Source: Spirochaetaceae bacterium
GTDB lineage: Bacteria; Spirochaetota; Spirochaetia; Treponematales; Rectinemataceae
Reading direction: 5' to 3'
Length of the DNA stretch: 64,000 nucleotides
Assembly (NCBI GenBank): GCA_026418115.1
Contig: JAOABY010000004.1
Location: 1-64,000 of the forward strand
Under the pieces are notes generated by a model. That model saw only the letters and a program-made list of their open reading frames with translations, was not told the origin of the DNA and did no database searches. Both the position numbers and the translations under genes were made by a program. This document shows positions 26,606 through 40,267 of the stretch, one piece after another (the first letter of the stretch is position 1; the number at the start of each line of letters is the position of its first letter).

Positions 26606-28657
26606 TCAGTATTCACCGGGCCCGGCGTACTTCTCAAATACTGCCTGGTACATGCCTCTGCCCTCTGTAATGCTTCGGAGGGTTGTTGCATAGCCAAACA
26701 GAGATTCCATGGGTGCAAAGGCTATGATGGTCTTGCCGTTGCCCTCATCCTGGACAGACTCGATACGGGCACCACGTGCCTGCAGAGAGGCAAGCGCCTT
26801 GCCGAACCATGCGTCTGGCACTTCTACCATTGCCTTGACTATTGGCACGAGTACCCGGGGACCTGCCTTGCGCACGACTTTCTGGGTCAGCGCATGTGCA
26901 GACAGTTCAACGGCAGCTTCGGAACGTCGATCGCAGGAGGATGGCGCGAGGAATTCCGTGATGGTCAGTCTGATACCCTCCAGAGGCCATCCCTCCAGTG
27001 GACCTATCGAGCATGCAGTCTCGATGCCTCTTTCGAGAGCTTTCTGATACACCGTACCCGGACGCACTCCTTCAGCCAGCACACACGCGGGCGGAGCATT
27101 CTGCTGGACTGGTTCCACTGCCAGACCAAGGCCTACCTCCAGCCTCTCTCCTCCGAGTTCATGAACAAAGTTCTCGGAGAGCTCTGCGCTCCTGCTGATG
27201 GTCTCCACCTTGGGAACCTGTGGGTTGCCTGCCCTCACACGGATACCGAACTCATGGGACAGCCTTTCCATCACCACATTCAGATGCAGCTCCCCCTGCC
27301 CCGCGATGCGGATTCTTCCTGTTTCCTTTTCCTCGGTCACCGAAAGTGATGCGTCTTCGGCAGCCAGCGTGCGCAATGCATCCCTGAGTGCCGGAAGCTC
27401 GGAAGGAGTGGAAGGCTCCACAACAAGATAGACAACCGGCTCGGGAACCATGTACGCCTCATATTGAATGGGCATTGACGATTCGCAGAGTGTGGATCCA
27501 GCCTGGCCCTGTCCTGCAAGCTGCAGTGCGACAATTTCACCAGCTGTAGCATTGCCGATCTGCTCGACCTCAGCCCCCTGCACACCAAAAAGCCTCCTGA
27601 CGGTGGCATTGGATCTGCCTGGATGCACCTGGACACGCATGCTCTCGCGAAGCGTACCTGACCATATCCTCGCCCAGCCGAGCAGCCCCATCTCCTCATG
27701 CAGTACAGTCTTGAAAATATAAGCTGAGAGTGGTGCGTCTGGCATGGGTGCAAAGCGCCTTATCGTCCTGTTTGAGGGGTCGATTCCTTCGGGGCAGCCT
27801 CTTGCGACAGGATCGGGGAAATAATCAATTATTCCATCCATCAGGGCAGCGATGGATGGGTCAGAAAAGGAAGAGCCACAGAAGACCGGCACCAGCCGGC
27901 CAGATACCACTGCCCTTCGAAGAGCATGGGTTATGGCAAAAGGATCAGGAGATCTCCCCTGGACCAGATCCGAGAGAATCTCATCATCATGCATGCTGAG
28001 CGTATCCAGCATTGTTTCGGTCGCCTGCGTAATAGCAAGCCTGTCTTGTTCTTCCAGCGGAGCACCATCAAGAGGAAGCATTCGGTTGGATTCGTTTTCC
28101 ATACCATTGGGTATCCAGACTCCTCGCACAATATCGGCTATACCCTGCCACGTCTGGCCCGTATGGATGGGAATCTGCAATGCCACCGCAGGCTCATGCA
28201 ATTCTTCCTTTATTTGCTGCAAGGCATGGTGAAAATCTGCGCCACGTCGATCCATCTTGTTCACAAAATAGATGCGGGGCAGCGAATGGTCCCGGCAGGC
28301 TTTTGCAATGACTCCAGTTCGAACCTGCACGCCTGACACCGCGCAGAGCACAATGACAGCCCCATCCAGGACCTGCAGCACCCGTTCAACTTCTGCAGTA
28401 AAATCAACATGGCCAGGCGTATCCAGGAGATGGAAGCGGCAGTTACGGTATGAGAAACGGACGGCAGCAGTTTTGATGGTGATGCCATGCCGGCGCTCGA
28501 CACCAAGATAATCGGTCAGCGTGGTTCCCTCATCAACGCTGCCGGGAACGCTCCTGACGCCGGCGACATGCAGGATGCGCTCGGTGACCGATGTCTTGCC
28601 GGCATCGATGTGTGCGAGTACTCCTATGTTTCTGATGTCGCTGCTCGAGCCATCCAT
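26606..28657 (-). CDS. Divergent elongation factor G family protein
   Basis: This 683-residue translational GTPase has all EF-G domains: G1 AHIDAGKTS, G2 RHGITIKTA, G3 DTPGHVDF, G4 NKMDR, domain II, domain III with GQGELHLNVVMERLSHEFGI, domain IV and a C-terminal FGYATTLRSITEGRGMYQ. Its switch-I region (GSVDEGTTLTDYLGVERRHG) and the domain IV tip differ from canonical FusA and lean to EF-G II or ribosomal-protection factors. It occupies the normal fusA position between rpsG and tuf. The start at 28657 has no Shine-Dalgarno sequence; the track start is far upstream inside rpsG. It could be the main EF-G or a recycling/stress paralogue. Confidence 0.85.
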   Translation of the reverse strand: MDGSSSDIRNIGVLAHIDAGKTSVTERILHVAGVRSVPGSVDEGTTLTDYLGVERRHGITIKTAAVRFSYRNCRFHLLDTPGHVDFTAEVERVLQVLDGAVIVLCAVSGVQVRTGVIAKACRDHSLPRIYFVNKMDRRGADFHHALQQIKEELHEPAVALQIPIHTGQTWQGIADIVRGVWIPNGMENESNRMLPLDGAPLEEQDRLAITQATETMLDTLSMHDDEILSDLVQGRSPDPFAITHALRRAVVSGRLVPVFCGSSFSDPSIAALMDGIIDYFPDPVARGCPEGIDPSNRTIRRFAPMPDAPLSAYIFKTVLHEEMGLLGWARIWSGTLRESMRVQVHPGRSNATVRRLFGVQGAEVEQIGNATAGEIVALQLAGQGQAGSTLCESSMPIQYEAYMVPEPVVYLVVEPSTPSELPALRDALRTLAAEDASLSVTEEKETGRIRIAGQGELHLNVVMERLSHEFGIRVRAGNPQVPKVETISRSAELSENFVHELGGERLEVGLGLAVEPVQQNAPPACVLAEGVRPGTVYQKALERGIETACSIGPLEGWPLEGIRLTITEFLAPSSCDRRSEAAVELSAHALTQKVVRKAGPRVLVPIVKAMVEVPDAWFGKALASLQARGARIESVQDEGNGKTIIAFAPMESLFGYATTLRSITEGRGMYQAVFEKYAGPGEY

Positions 28658-28665
28658 GATGATGA

Positions 28666-28694
28666 AGTATAGCTGAGCATGGTGCGTGCGATAA
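28666..28694 (-). promoter_or_regulatory. Promoter placing the EF-G start codon at or next to the 5' end
   Basis: On the minus strand TTATCG is followed after 17 bases by TATACT, and only eight bases separate TATACT from the ATG. Transcription would start at or one base before the ATG, giving a leaderless message, which agrees with the missing ribosome-binding site. Confidence 0.5.
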
Positions 28695-28721
28695 GGGGCA
28701 GGCGGTGCAACGATGTGCCAA

Positions 28722-28750
28722 AAACAAGGGGCTGCCTCGTGGCAGCCCCT
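28722..28750 (-). terminator. Intrinsic terminator of rpsL-rpsG
   Basis: AGGGGCTGCC pairs with GGCAGCCCCT around a TCGT loop and is followed on the minus strand by TGTTTTT. It lies 61 bases after the rpsG stop and separates it from the EF-G gene. Confidence 0.82.
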
Positions 28751-28811
28751 GCAAATGCATGGTTTGCTACGCGCCGCCAGCTTCGCTGTCGGCGAGAGCG
28801 TTATTTGCTCA

Positions 28812-29282
28812 TTACCAGCGGTAATGCGCGAAAGCCTTATTTGCTTCAGCCATCTTGTGCATGTCGTCTTTCTTCTTGATGGCGGTGCCGGTGTTGTTGT
28901 AGGCGTCGAAGAGCTCGTCAGCGAGGCACTCTGACATGGGTTTGCCACTGCGTGCCCGGGCAGCGGCGATGATCCAGCGCATGGCCAGCGCTTCGCGCCT
29001 GGTCTCGCGGATTTCGATAGGCACCTGGTAGGTAGCACCACCGACGCGGCGAGATTTGACTTCGATGACCGGCTTCACGTTCTCGAGTGCCTTGTTGAAA
29101 GCCTCGAGAGCAGGCACGCCAGTCTTCTTCTGGAGGAGCTCCATGGCATCATACATGATGCCGGTGCAGATCGACTTCTTGCCTTCCCACATCATGCGGC
29201 AGATGAAGCGGGTGACCATTGTCGAATTGTATTTGACGTCGGGTGCATGGCCCCGATCGATGGATTTCTTTTTCCTGCCCAT
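28812..29282 (-). CDS. rpsG: 30S ribosomal protein S7
   Basis: S7 nucleates the 30S head and contacts tRNA at the exit site. The 156-residue protein has ALEAFNKALENVKPVIEVKS and the typical RRVGGATYQVPIEI segment. In Escherichia coli it represses the str operon. It follows rpsL by 12 bases and is followed by a terminator. Confidence 0.97.
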   Translation of the reverse strand: MGRKKKSIDRGHAPDVKYNSTMVTRFICRMMWEGKKSICTGIMYDAMELLQKKTGVPALEAFNKALENVKPVIEVKSRRVGGATYQVPIEIRETRREALAMRWIIAAARARSGKPMSECLADELFDAYNNTGTAIKKKDDMHKMAEANKAFAHYRW

Positions 29283-29294
29283 GGTGTTCCTCTC

Positions 29295-29669
29295 TTATGC
29301 CTTGGGCTTCTTGGCGCCGTATTTCGAGCGACCCTGCTTGCGGTCCTCAACGCCGAGAGCATCCTTGGTGCCACGGATAATGTGGTAGCGCACACCAGGA
29401 AGGTCCTTGACACGACCACCACGGACGAGCACCGCAGAGTGCTCCTGCAGGTTATGGCCGATGCCGGGGATATACGCGGTGATTTCGATGCCATTGGTAA
29501 GGCGGACACGCGCGACCTTGCGGAGAGCCGAATTCGGCTTTTTGGGCGTCACCGTCATGACACGGGTGCAGACGCCGCGGCGCTGGGGGCAGCCCATGAG
29601 CGCCGGAGATTTGGTGCGCCACTCGTTTGGCTTCCTTCCGAAACGAATAAGCTGGTTGATAGTCGGCAT
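29295..29669 (-). CDS. rpsL: 30S ribosomal protein S12
   Basis: S12 is at the decoding centre. The 124-residue protein begins [20 protein letters not shown] and has [20 protein letters not shown], containing the conserved loop lysine known as a streptomycin-resistance site in other bacteria; the sequence here is the ordinary sensitive-type TPKKPNS. It has its own strong promoter and a structured leader of about 115 bases. Confidence 0.98.
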   Translation of the reverse strand: MPTINQLIRFGRKPNEWRTKSPALMGCPQRRGVCTRVMTVTPKKPNSALRKVARVRLTNGIEITAYIPGIGHNLQEHSAVLVRGGRVKDLPGVRYHIIRGTKDALGVEDRKQGRSKYGAKKPKA

Positions 29670-29754
29670 AATTGCTCCAGACTCCCGTCCTGGCTCCTGC
29701 GTGTCAGCATCACGCGGAACCCTTTCCTAAGATTTCTGTCGGTATACCCCGCTG

Positions 29755-29782
29755 CGCGAAAGTGCGGTGGTCAGCTTTCGCG
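29755..29782 (-). promoter_or_regulatory. Stem-loop at the 5' end of the rpsL transcript
   Basis: CGCGAAAG and CTTTCGCG form a perfect eight-pair stem with a 12-base loop. The predicted start site of the rpsL promoter lies just before it, so the hairpin would begin the mRNA. It may protect the 5' end or bind a regulatory ribosomal protein such as S7. Confidence 0.5.
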
Positions 29783-29789
29783 GCGGTGT

Positions 29790-29819
29790 AGCATACCCAT
29801 CATTCACATTTCATGTCAA
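29790..29819 (-). promoter_or_regulatory. Strong promoter of rpsL-rpsG
   Basis: On the minus strand a consensus TTGACA is followed after 18 bases by TATGCT, with the predicted start near 29783. It lies in the 172-base gap after rpoC, so the str genes need not depend on rpoBC transcription. Confidence 0.8.
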
Positions 29820-29841
29820 GTGCGAGAATTGGCCAACGGCC

Positions 29842-34197
<4,356 letters not shown>

Positions 34198-34271
34198 GCT
34201 ACCCCCTCGGGTTTCGGCATGTGCCATGCCGGGCCTCCGCGGCGGCCTGGCGCCGCGGAACTATATATCGT

Positions 34272-37200
34272 TCAGAATGCGCCGCTCTGCTTCTTGATGA
34301 TGTCTTCATCGCGCTCGGTGAGTGCAATCTGCTTGCCTTTGGAATCGTAGACCTTGATATCAAGCGCAAGGCCACGGAGTTCCTGCACCATGACGTTGAA
34401 GGCTTCGGGTATACCGGCTGCAGTGTGAGGCTCACCCTTGACGATGGCTTCATACACCTTGGTACGGCCGGTCATGTCATCCGACTTGATGGTCAGCAGC
34501 TCCTGCAGCGTGTGTGCAGCGCCATATGCCTCGAGCGCCCATACCTCCATCTCACCCAGACGCTGACCGCCGAACTGCGCCTTGCCTCCGAGCGGCTGCT
34601 GGGTGACCAGCGAGTAGGGGCCGGTGGATCGCGCGTGCATCTTGTCGTCAACAAGATGGTGCAGTTTCATGAAGTAGATGACTCCCACCGTGATGGGATT
34701 CTTGAAGTATTCTCCTGTCTTGCCGTCGCGCACGCGTGTCTTGGACGTAGCGGGGAGCCCAGCTTCTCTGAGCTTTTCTTCAATCTGCTCCTGTGACGGC
34801 GACTGGAACACGTGGCAGGCATACCACTCGTCCAGCGTGCTGGCTGCCCATCCGAGCTCGGTTTCCATGATCTGACCGATATTCATGCGCGAAGGAACGC
34901 CAAGCGGATTGAGGCAGATATCAAGCGGCGTACCATCGTCGAGGTAGGGCATCTCCTCAACAGGCAGCACACGTGCGACAACGCCCTTGTTACCGTGACG
35001 TCCCGCCATTTTGTCGCCTTCCTTGAGCTTTCGCTTCACGGCAACAAGCACCTTGACGGTTTCTTCCACACCGGGGGAGAGATCATCATTGGTTTTGCGT
35101 GACATGCGCTGAATATCGATGACCGTTCCCTCAATGCCATGCGGCACCCTGAGAGAAGAATCGCGCACATCCTTGGCGCGCTCGCCAAAGATGGAGTTGA
35201 GCAGCTTGAACTCGGGAGTGGTGTCGGAATCGCTCTTCGGCGTCACCTTGCCGACCAGGATGTCACCCGCCTTTACCTTCGCGCCGATGCGCACGATGCC
35301 TTCTTCATCGAGGTGGGCAAGGTTGGCTTCGCTGGTATTGGGGATATCGCGAGTGATCTTTTCCGGACCGAGCTTGGTCTCTCTTACCTCGAGAATGAAT
35401 TCCTTGATGTGGATGGAGGTGAAGAGATCTTCCTTTACCACTCGTTCGGAAATCAGAATGGCGTCCTCATAATTGTAGCCATTCCACGGCACGAAACCGG
35501 CAAGGATGTTGCGTCCCAGCGCGAGCTCACCCTGATAGGTTGCGGGTCCGTCTGCGATCACCTGGCCTTTGAGCACATGCTCGCCTTTTCTGACAATGGG
35601 GCGATGGTTGAAGCAGGTATCCTGGTTGGTCCGCTGATACTTCACCAGCATGTATTCATCCAGATCATAAGGATCGCCGCTCTTGTCGGGACGAATGACT
35701 ATCCTGGCGGCATCGACGTACTCAACCGTACCCGTTCTCTTTGCCTTGATCAGCACACCTGAATCATATGCAGTCTTCCGTTCCATGCCGGTACCGATGC
35801 GCGGCGGCTCCGGGAAGACAAGCGGCACAGCCTGACGCTGCATGTTCGAACCCATGAGTGCGCGGTTTGCGTCATCGTGCTCAAGGAAGGGAATCAGCGC
35901 AGCAGATACGGAAATGATCTGTTTGGGCGACACGTCCATGAACTGGATATCCTTGGGCTGTCGCATGATGTAGTCGCCCTGGTGGCGGCAGGAGATCTGC
36001 TCGTCGAGAAAGTTGCCCTGCCTGTCGATTCTCGCCGAAGCCTGCGCAATGTAGTAACGGTCTTCGTCGATTGCTGAGAGGTATTCTATCTCATCGGTGA
36101 CCTTGCCGTCCCGTACGCGTCGATAGGGTGTTTCGAGGAAACCATACTCATTGACGGTGGTATAGGTTGCCAGCGAGACAATAAGACCGATATTCGGACC
36201 TTCAGGGGTCTCGATGGGGCACATGCGGCCATAGTGGGTGTAGTGGACGTCGCGCACCTCGAATCCGGCACGATCCCTGTTGAGACCTCCCGGGCCGAGC
36301 GCATTGAGACGGCGCTTATGGGTAAGCTCAGCCAGCGGGTTTACCTGGTCCATGAACTGAGAGAGCTGCGAAGTACCGAAGAATTCCTTGATGGCAGTGA
36401 CGATCGGCTTGATGGTGATGAGATCCTGGGGCTTGGCAGTCTCGAGGTCCTTGCCATTCATGCGTTCCTTGGCCGTTTTTTCCATGCGGGTAAAGGCGGA
36501 CTTCATGGTGTTGGCCAGGAGCTCGCCCACCGCTCGCACGCGCCTGTTGCCCAGATGATCGATATCATCGACATTCGCATCGCCATAGTAGACATTGATG
36601 AGATGGCGCATGGTGTCGATGATGTCGCGCATGGTCAGCGTATGGGTGGTTTCCTCTTCGCCGAATCGCTGTTTGTAGCTGAATTTCTTGTTGAGCTTGT
36701 AGCGGCCTACCGTACCGAGATCGTACTTCTGGGCCGAGAAGAACATGTTATGCAGATCGCGCTCGGCATTCTCCACGGAAATGGGCTCGCCCGGGCGCAG
36801 CACGCTGTACACTGCCTGAATGGCATCCTGCCTGGTGGGCTCTACCTGATCTACGTTGCCCTTGACGAGCTTCACATCTTCCTTTTCGAAACAGTTGAGA
36901 ATCATCTCATTGTGGAGGAAGTAATCCTCCTCGTCCGATTCCCTTGCGAGATCAATCAGAACAATGTAGTCGAGACCAAGGTTGATGATTTCATCGATTT
37001 CGTGCAGATGCAGCCTGTCTCCAGCCCTGAAGAGCACCTTGGTCTCATTGTCCACTTCAATTGAGACCGGTTCGGCAAGCACCTGATTCACCAGTTCCTC
37101 TTTCTGCAGACCTGGCGACTGAATATCCACCTTGCGGGTCCGGTAGAAGGCCTTGATGATCGCCTCTCTGGTTTCGAGCCCGATGGCACGCAGGAAGGTA

Positions 37201-37799
37201 GTGCCGAGAATCTTGCGCTTGCGGTCTATCTTTGCATAGATGAGATCGTGCTTCTGATCGATTTCGAATTCCAGCCAGCTGCCGCGGTAGGGAATCAGGC
37301 GAGCGCCGAAGACACCCTTCTCATGACTGAAGACGACACCGGGCGAACGGTGGATCTGCGACACCACCACGCGCTCGGCACCGTTGATGATGAAGGTACC
37401 CCGGTCGGTCATGAGTGGGATGTCACCGAGATAGATTTCCTTCTGGCGAATTTCGCCCGTCTTTTTGAATACGAGATTGACCACGGCCTTGAGAGGAACG
37501 GAGTAGGTGAGACCTTTCTGCTTGCACTCGAGTTCGGAATACTTGATGGATTTCTCGTCGAGCGAGTAGCGCTCGTATTCAATCACGAGATCGCCTGCCG
37601 GGCTCTCGATCGGGAAGGTCGACCGGAACACTTCCTCGAGCCCAATGTTTTCCAGCTTCTCGCCTTTCCGCAACCTTTCACGCTGCAGAAAGCGCTCATA
37701 GGAAGAAAGCTGTATGTCGATGAGATCTGGAATATCCATCACGTCGACATAGTCTTTCCCTATGTAGGTGCGAGTGATTTTCTTTTCGCTATACGCCAT
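34272..37799 (-). CDS. rpoB: DNA-directed RNA polymerase subunit beta
   Basis: Beta forms the other half of the catalytic cleft. The 1175-residue protein contains the rifampicin-pocket region [20 protein letters not shown] followed by [20 protein letters not shown], and the C-terminal [20 protein letters not shown]. The spirochaete-type N at the position just after MDQV (QVNPLAEL rather than QTNPLSEL) is worth noting. It lies 74 bases before rpoC. Confidence 0.98.
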   Translation of the reverse strand: MAYSEKKITRTYIGKDYVDVMDIPDLIDIQLSSYERFLQRERLRKGEKLENIGLEEVFRSTFPIESPAGDLVIEYERYSLDEKSIKYSELECKQKGLTYSVPLKAVVNLVFKKTGEIRQKEIYLGDIPLMTDRGTFIINGAERVVVSQIHRSPGVVFSHEKGVFGARLIPYRGSWLEFEIDQKHDLIYAKIDRKRKILGTTFLRAIGLETREAIIKAFYRTRKVDIQSPGLQKEELVNQVLAEPVSIEVDNETKVLFRAGDRLHLHEIDEIINLGLDYIVLIDLARESDEEDYFLHNEMILNCFEKEDVKLVKGNVDQVEPTRQDAIQAVYSVLRPGEPISVENAERDLHNMFFSAQKYDLGTVGRYKLNKKFSYKQRFGEEETTHTLTMRDIIDTMRHLINVYYGDANVDDIDHLGNRRVRAVGELLANTMKSAFTRMEKTAKERMNGKDLETAKPQDLITIKPIVTAIKEFFGTSQLSQFMDQVNPLAELTHKRRLNALGPGGLNRDRAGFEVRDVHYTHYGRMCPIETPEGPNIGLIVSLATYTTVNEYGFLETPYRRVRDGKVTDEIEYLSAIDEDRYYIAQASARIDRQGNFLDEQISCRHQGDYIMRQPKDIQFMDVSPKQIISVSAALIPFLEHDDANRALMGSNMQRQAVPLVFPEPPRIGTGMERKTAYDSGVLIKAKRTGTVEYVDAARIVIRPDKSGDPYDLDEYMLVKYQRTNQDTCFNHRPIVRKGEHVLKGQVIADGPATYQGELALGRNILAGFVPWNGYNYEDAILISERVVKEDLFTSIHIKEFILEVRETKLGPEKITRDIPNTSEANLAHLDEEGIVRIGAKVKAGDILVGKVTPKSDSDTTPEFKLLNSIFGERAKDVRDSSLRVPHGIEGTVIDIQRMSRKTNDDLSPGVEETVKVLVAVKRKLKEGDKMAGRHGNKGVVARVLPVEEMPYLDDGTPLDICLNPLGVPSRMNIGQIMETELGWAASTLDEWYACHVFQSPSQEQIEEKLREAGLPATSKTRVRDGKTGEYFKNPITVGVIYFMKLHHLVDDKMHARSTGPYSLVTQQPLGGKAQFGGQRLGEMEVWALEAYGAAHTLQELLTIKSDDMTGRTKVYEAIVKGEPHTAAGIPEAFNVMVQELRGLALDIKVYDSKGKQIALTERDEDIIKKQSGAF

Positions 37800-37863
37800 C
37801 CGAAACCCCTCCGTTCGATGATTCCGTCATCCGGAGGCACCCCGCGGATGCATCCGGAAAACG

Positions 37864-37881
37864 GGGGGAGCTCGCTCCCCC
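37864..37881 (-). terminator. Second hairpin in the rplL-rpoB spacer
   Basis: GGGGGAG and CTCCCCC enclose a four-base loop and are followed on the minus strand by CGTTTTCC. It stands just downstream of the rplL terminator-like hairpin and may set the level of readthrough into rpoBC. Confidence 0.5.
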
Positions 37882-37886
37882 ATTGA

Positions 37887-37916
37887 AGCAAAAGCGGCCT
37901 GCAGTGTTCAGGCCGC
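37887..37916 (-). terminator. Terminator or attenuator after rplL
   Basis: GCGGCCTG and CAGGCCGC form an eight-pair stem around a seven-base loop, followed on the minus strand by TTTTGCTTC, 19 bases after the rplL stop. An attenuator at this place reduces rpoBC relative to ribosomal protein synthesis in Escherichia coli. Confidence 0.65.
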
Positions 37917-37934
37917 CTGCGGTCGTCGCACCGA

Positions 37935-38324
37935 TTACTTTATCTCGACTGCGCCGCCGGCCGCTTCGATCTGCTTCTTGACCTTCTCGGCCTCTTCCTT
38001 GGAGACGTTCTCCTTGAGCGGCTTGTCGCCGGCTTCGACGAGGTCCTTTGCCTCTTTCAGGCCAAGGCCGGTGATGGCGCGGACTTCCTTGATAATGGCG
38101 ATCTTCTTGTCGGCAGGAACATTGCCCTTGAGGATGACGGTGAACTCGGTCTTCTCCTCGACAGGAGCGGCTGCGGCACCAGCTGCGGGGGCAGCGGCGA
38201 CTGCCACGGGGGCGGCTGCGGTGACGCCAAACTTCTCTTCCATCGCCTTCACGAGCTCGGAAACCTCGAGAACGGTCATTTCGGCGATCGCATCGATGAT
38301 CTGCTCTTTGGTCAGTGCTGCCAT
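37935..38324 (-). CDS. rplL: 50S ribosomal protein L7/L12
   Basis: L7/L12 forms the flexible stalk that recruits translational GTPases. The ATG at 38324 gives 129 residues starting [20 protein letters not shown]. An Ala/Pro-rich hinge leads to the C-terminal domain with [20 protein letters not shown]. It is followed by two hairpins before rpoB. Confidence 0.97.
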   Translation of the reverse strand: MAALTKEQIIDAIAEMTVLEVSELVKAMEEKFGVTAAAPVAVAAAPAAGAAAAPVEEKTEFTVILKGNVPADKKIAIIKEVRAITGLGLKEAKDLVEAGDKPLKENVSKEEAEKVKKQIEAAGGAVEIK

Positions 38325-38427
38325 ATTATCTTCTCCTTGCACTTGATTCGCCGGTCACCAGGGACCGGTGTTCTATCACATTCCGACAGGAACGGCAGCA
38401 TTCCGAAGCCTGACGGAAAGATTAACC

Positions 38428-38979
38428 TTACTGGGCGCTTTCCTGCGCCTTCTTTTCCTCGATTGCCTTGAGCACGCGTACCAGCTGGGTCGGGATGGCA
38501 TTGATGACATACACGAGGTTCCTGGCCGGACCCTGCATGGCAGACATGAGCATGGCGATAAGCTGAGCCCTGCCGGGGAGCTTGCTGAATGCCTCGACCT
38601 GCTTCTGATCCATGAAGCTTCTGTCCACCAGTGCGCCCTTGATGGTGAGCGCCGGCACTTCCTTGGCAAAATCGAGGAGAATCTTCGCCACGTCATTGGA
38701 GTCGGCCTTCACGAATGCGACAGCCGTGGGCCCTGCGAGAATCGGGGCTACCTTATCGGAATAGCCAAGCTCATCGAAGGCAATGCGGGCGAAATTGTTC
38801 TTGACGACGTGGAGCTCAGCGCCTTTTTCGCGCAGCTGGCGCCTGAGGTTCGTGATCTGCTCCACGGTGAGGCCGCGGTACTCGGTGAAAATGAAATCAC
38901 GGGATCCAGAAATCATTTCCTTGAGCGCTGCAACGGCTTCAACTTTTCTGGGCTGGAGTTTGGATGCTCTGATTGCCAT
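38428..38979 (-). CDS. rplJ: 50S ribosomal protein L10
   Basis: L10 anchors L7/L12 dimers on the ribosome. The 183-residue protein has RDFIFTEYRGLTVEQITNLR and a helical C-terminus. In the gap before rplL there are two short inverted repeats (for example CCGGTC with GACCGG), possibly remnants of an L10-leader-type control region, though the classical site is upstream of rplJ. Confidence 0.95.
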   Translation of the reverse strand: MAIRASKLQPRKVEAVAALKEMISGSRDFIFTEYRGLTVEQITNLRRQLREKGAELHVVKNNFARIAFDELGYSDKVAPILAGPTAVAFVKADSNDVAKILLDFAKEVPALTIKGALVDRSFMDQKQVEAFSKLPGRAQLIAMLMSAMQGPARNLVYVINAIPTQLVRVLKAIEEKKAQESAQ

Positions 38980-38983
38980 AGTA

Positions 38984-39670
38984 TCACCTCTTCTCCGTCT
39001 TGCCGATCGCGACCTTGACGCTGGGGCCCATGGTCGGAGTCAGGTACACCGATGCAATGAAATCTCCCTTTGCATCGGAAGGACGCTTGCGGGCTACCTC
39101 ATCGAGCAGGGTCGAGAGGTTCTCGGCGATCTTCTCGCTGTCCATGGAAACCTTTCCAACCGGCAGATGGATAATGCCCGACTTGTCCGAGCGGTACTCG
39201 GTTCTACCCTTGCGAAGCTCTGCAAGCGCGCCAGTCAGATCATTGGTGACCGTACCGGTCTTGGGGTTCGGCATGAGGCCGCGGCGACCAAGAATCATGC
39301 CAAGCTTGCCGACTTCCTTCATCATGTCGGGCGTGGCAACCGCAATGTCGAAATCAAGCCATCCGCCCTTAATCTTCTCGATCAGCTCATCGCTGCCGGC
39401 ATACGCTGCACCTGCATCGAGAGCTTCCTTCTCGCGCTCGGGGCGGCAGAATACCAGAATGCGCTTCTCACCGCGGAACTGATGAGGAAGCACGACGGTA
39501 TCGCGGACAGTCTGGCTTTTCTTGAGGTTGAGCCTGATGTGGACTTCTACGGTTTCGTCGAATTTTGCGGTCTTGAGCTCTTTTACGAGTGCGCACGCGG
39601 CAGCGGGCTCATAGGCCTGGCTCCTGTCGACCTTCTTTGCCACTTCAACGTATTTCTTGCCGTGTTTCAT
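38984..39670 (-). CDS. rplA: 50S ribosomal protein L1
   Basis: L1 forms the mobile stalk at the E site and in many bacteria represses the L11 operon. The ATG at 39670 (MKHGKKYVEVAKKVDRSQAY) gives 228 residues; the track ORF starts within rplK. GMILGRRGLMPNPKTGTVTN is the L1 signature. It starts one base after the rplK stop. Confidence 0.97.
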   Translation of the reverse strand: MKHGKKYVEVAKKVDRSQAYEPAAACALVKELKTAKFDETVEVHIRLNLKKSQTVRDTVVLPHQFRGEKRILVFCRPEREKEALDAGAAYAGSDELIEKIKGGWLDFDIAVATPDMMKEVGKLGMILGRRGLMPNPKTGTVTNDLTGALAELRKGRTEYRSDKSGIIHLPVGKVSMDSEKIAENLSTLLDEVARKRPSDAKGDFIASVYLTPTMGPSVKVAIGKTEKR

Positions 39671-39671
39671 A

Positions 39672-40103
39672 TCACCACTCCACTTCCACGCCCATGGAAC
39701 GAGCGGTACCTGCGATAATGCGCTTTGCCGCTTCGAGATCGTTGGCGTTGAGATCAGGCATCTTGAGCTTGGCAATTTCCTCGAGCTTGCTCCTGGAAAG
39801 CTTTGCTACCTTCTGCTTCTGAGGAATGGAGGAGCCTTTTTCGATGCCGCATGCCTTCTTGATGAGCACGCTTGCGGGAGGAGTCTTCAGGACGAAGGTG
39901 AATGTCTTGTCCTGATAGATAGTGATGATCGCCGGGACGACGAGACCTGGCTCCATGTTCTTGGTGCGCTCATTGAACTGCTGGCAGAACATGGGTGCAG
40001 AAACGCCATGAGGACCCAGGGCGGGTCCTACAGGAGGAGCTGGCGTCGCTTTGCCGGCGGGGCACTGCAATTTGACAATTGCAGTAATCTTCTTCTTGGC
40101 CAT
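39672..40103 (-). CDS. rplK: 50S ribosomal protein L11
   Basis: L11 binds the GTPase-associated centre of 23S rRNA. The 143-residue protein has [20 protein letters not shown] near the N-terminus and the C-terminal [15 protein letters not shown]. It has an AAAGGAG ribosome site and a 164-base leader with two palindromes. Confidence 0.97.
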   Translation of the reverse strand: MAKKKITAIVKLQCPAGKATPAPPVGPALGPHGVSAPMFCQQFNERTKNMEPGLVVPAIITIYQDKTFTFVLKTPPASVLIKKACGIEKGSSIPQKQKVAKLSRSKLEEIAKLKMPDLNANDLEAAKRIIAGTARSMGVEVEW

Positions 40104-40126
40104 AGCCGTTCTCCTTTCGTGGTATA

Positions 40127-40167
40127 CCCGGCTCGAGCCGGGGTAGCGTTCCTCTCTACGGAGGAAC
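40127..40167 (-). promoter_or_regulatory. Two palindromic hairpins in the rplK leader
   Basis: CCCGGCTCGAGCCGGG (40127-40142) is a perfect 16-base palindrome just upstream of the rplK ribosome site. Upstream of it GTTCCTC and GAGGAAC (40148-40167) form a seven-pair stem with a six-base loop. The place fits an L1 autorepression site, but I could not match the L1 consensus. The remainder of the 40104-40267 gap shows a TTGACT at 40180-40185 (minus) without a convincing -10 box. Confidence 0.4.
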
Positions 40168-40267
40168 TCCCATCTTTGGAGTCAATACCCCTTATCTGAG
40201 AAGCATGGCGTGGCGTGCACGACATGCTGCTGTACAAAGATCACTGCACCCTCGGCGAGTGCTGCGT

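Noticed and set aside
26606-28657. Tetracycline ribosomal-protection protein
   Set aside because: Switch I is somewhat Tet(M)-like, but the C-terminus FGYATTLRSITEGRG is EF-G-like and the locus is the fusA position.
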